From Variovorax sp. MHTC-1 (lineage in GTDB: Bacteria > Pseudomonadota > Gammaproteobacteria > Burkholderiales > Burkholderiaceae_C): a stretch of 64,000 nt of DNA. The notes below the pieces were generated by a model. The model was not told the DNA's origin and searched no databases. It saw only the letters and a list, made by a program, of their open reading frames with translations. The DNA lies in assembly GCF_003984645.1 (NCBI RefSeq), contig NZ_RWKI01000008.1, positions 62,001-126,000 on the forward strand. Direction: 5' to 3'. Made by a program: the position numbers and the translations under genes. Of this stretch, positions 63,325-64,000 are shown in pieces (positions within the stretch are counted from its first letter, which is position 1; the number at the start of each line of letters is the position of its first letter).

Positions 63325-64000
63325 ATGTCTGATCCTGAACGCTGGAGCGCTGCATTTGGTAGATTGAGGCCATTCATTGGCAATAAAACGGGGATAGTTC
63401 GGGCAGCCGGTTTTTTGCAACTGAATTATGACGATCCGCGGATCTTTGTTGCAACTTCGCAGCCTGCCAGATGCGGTCCATTACTTGGGAACGCTGCGCT
63501 GAACATCGGTGCCGCGGCGTCGCTCAACCCGGCGAGGGCTGCTGTGAGGGCGGTTGGGGAAAGCCTTGAAAGGTACGCCGCGGCGGCCTGGAGGCTCGCT
63601 GGCCCCGCAGCTTTTCGGTCCTCACCGGCCGATCTGCTCGCAGCCGGAAGTGACTTCGTGTGCGCCAGCGAAGTCTACCGCTTCGCTGAGGATCAAAAGC
63701 AAACCAAAGATTTTCCTTTTTCGTTTGCAGCAAATCAGGCACAAAACTGGGTAGTCGGTGTGCGCCTCATGACCGGCGAGCCAGCCTATGTTCCTATGAG
63801 TTGCACATTTGTTCCGTATGATTTTGTTGATTCTCAAGAACGCATGACACACATGCCCATCTCGACCGGATGTGCAGCCGCTGACAATTTGAGTTCGGCG
63901 ACCTTGTCCGGCCTGCTCGAGGTCATAGAGAGAGACGCGTTCATGATTTCATGGCGAACGGGTCAGTTTGCGTACGTCGTGCCTCGGTCCTCTATTGATC
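63325..64000 (+). CDS. YcaO-type cyclodehydratase, 5' part (continues beyond window)
   Basis: The first 225 codons of a YcaO protein. The ATG at 63325 begins MSDPERWSAAFGRLRPFIG. Characteristic motifs are AVRAVGESLERYAAAAW (about 72-88) and PISTGCAADNLSSATLSGLLEVIERDAFMISW (about 178-209), the ATP/Mg-binding region of the YcaO fold. It would activate the amide backbone with ATP to cyclise Cys of the precursor. The frame is open to the window end, so the gene is incomplete here. Confidence 0.93.
   Translation, partial: MSDPERWSAAFGRLRPFIGNKTGIVRAAGFLQLNYDDPRIFVATSQPARCGPLLGNAALNIGAAASLNPARAAVRAVGESLERYAAAAWRLAGPAAFRSSPADLLAAGSDFVCASEVYRFAEDQKQTKDFPFSFAANQAQNWVVGVRLMTGEPAYVPMSCTFVPYDFVDSQERMTHMPISTGCAAADNLSSATLSGLLEVIERDAFMISWRTGQFAYVVPRSSID

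Overview
The window is high-GC DNA from a betaproteobacterium, most likely a Comamonadaceae member (Variovorax/Acidovorax-like). This is judged from the style of the housekeeping genes, a GC-rich repeat type I associate with that family, and the AcrAB-OprM type pump. No taxon-defining gene such as rRNA is present, so this is an inference.

Positions 1-21.8 kb are chromosomal backbone. They hold the 3' end of a glutamine-dependent NAD synthetase and small DUF3606 and DUF3617 genes. A four-gene DNA-repair module follows (metallo-beta-lactamase exonuclease, ATP-dependent DNA ligase, Lhr-type helicase, PdeM phosphoesterase), overlapped by a cyclic-nucleotide-binding protein. Next come a LemA/TPM/TPM set, several small metabolic genes, a membrane cytochrome c, and an RND efflux operon with a divergent TetR repressor and a well-preserved AcrR-type operator.

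At 21.8 kb a tRNA-Arg(CCG) is followed by a P4-type tyrosine integrase, and everything after it looks like a composite genomic island. The first segment (23.4-42.7 kb) is a defence cluster. It holds a truncated SNF2 gene coupled to three overlapping genes ending in a 1,859-residue DUF1998 helicase (Druantia DruE-like), and a convergent DruA-like (DUF4338) gene. It also holds a kinase/P-loop ATPase fusion overlapping a gene of unknown fold, and a type II restriction-modification cassette with Vsr. The segment ends in the remains of a second integrase.

The second segment (42.8-53.8 kb) carries unknown genes, one resembling a uracil-DNA-glycosylase-type fold, and two XRE regulators. It also carries a mobilisation pair (MobC-like plus HxHxH relaxase), an AlpA regulator, and an intact IS3-family element with a 4-bp target duplication. 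An uncharacterised soluble/membrane gene pair and an IS66 scrap complete it.

The third segment (53.9-64 kb) has a HAD-phosphoribosyltransferase fusion next to a DprA-family gene, which together look like a conflict system. It then has a ribosomally synthesised peptide cluster of the thiazole/oxazole (TOMM) class. That cluster holds an 85-residue precursor with seven consecutive cysteines, a SagB-type dehydrogenase, a HemN/HemW-like radical SAM protein, an E1-like leader-binding/partner protein, and a YcaO cyclodehydratase cut by the window end. A threonine-aldolase-like lyase lies divergently upstream. The TOMM cluster, the kinase/ATPase pair and the soluble/membrane pair are the best candidates for undescribed systems.
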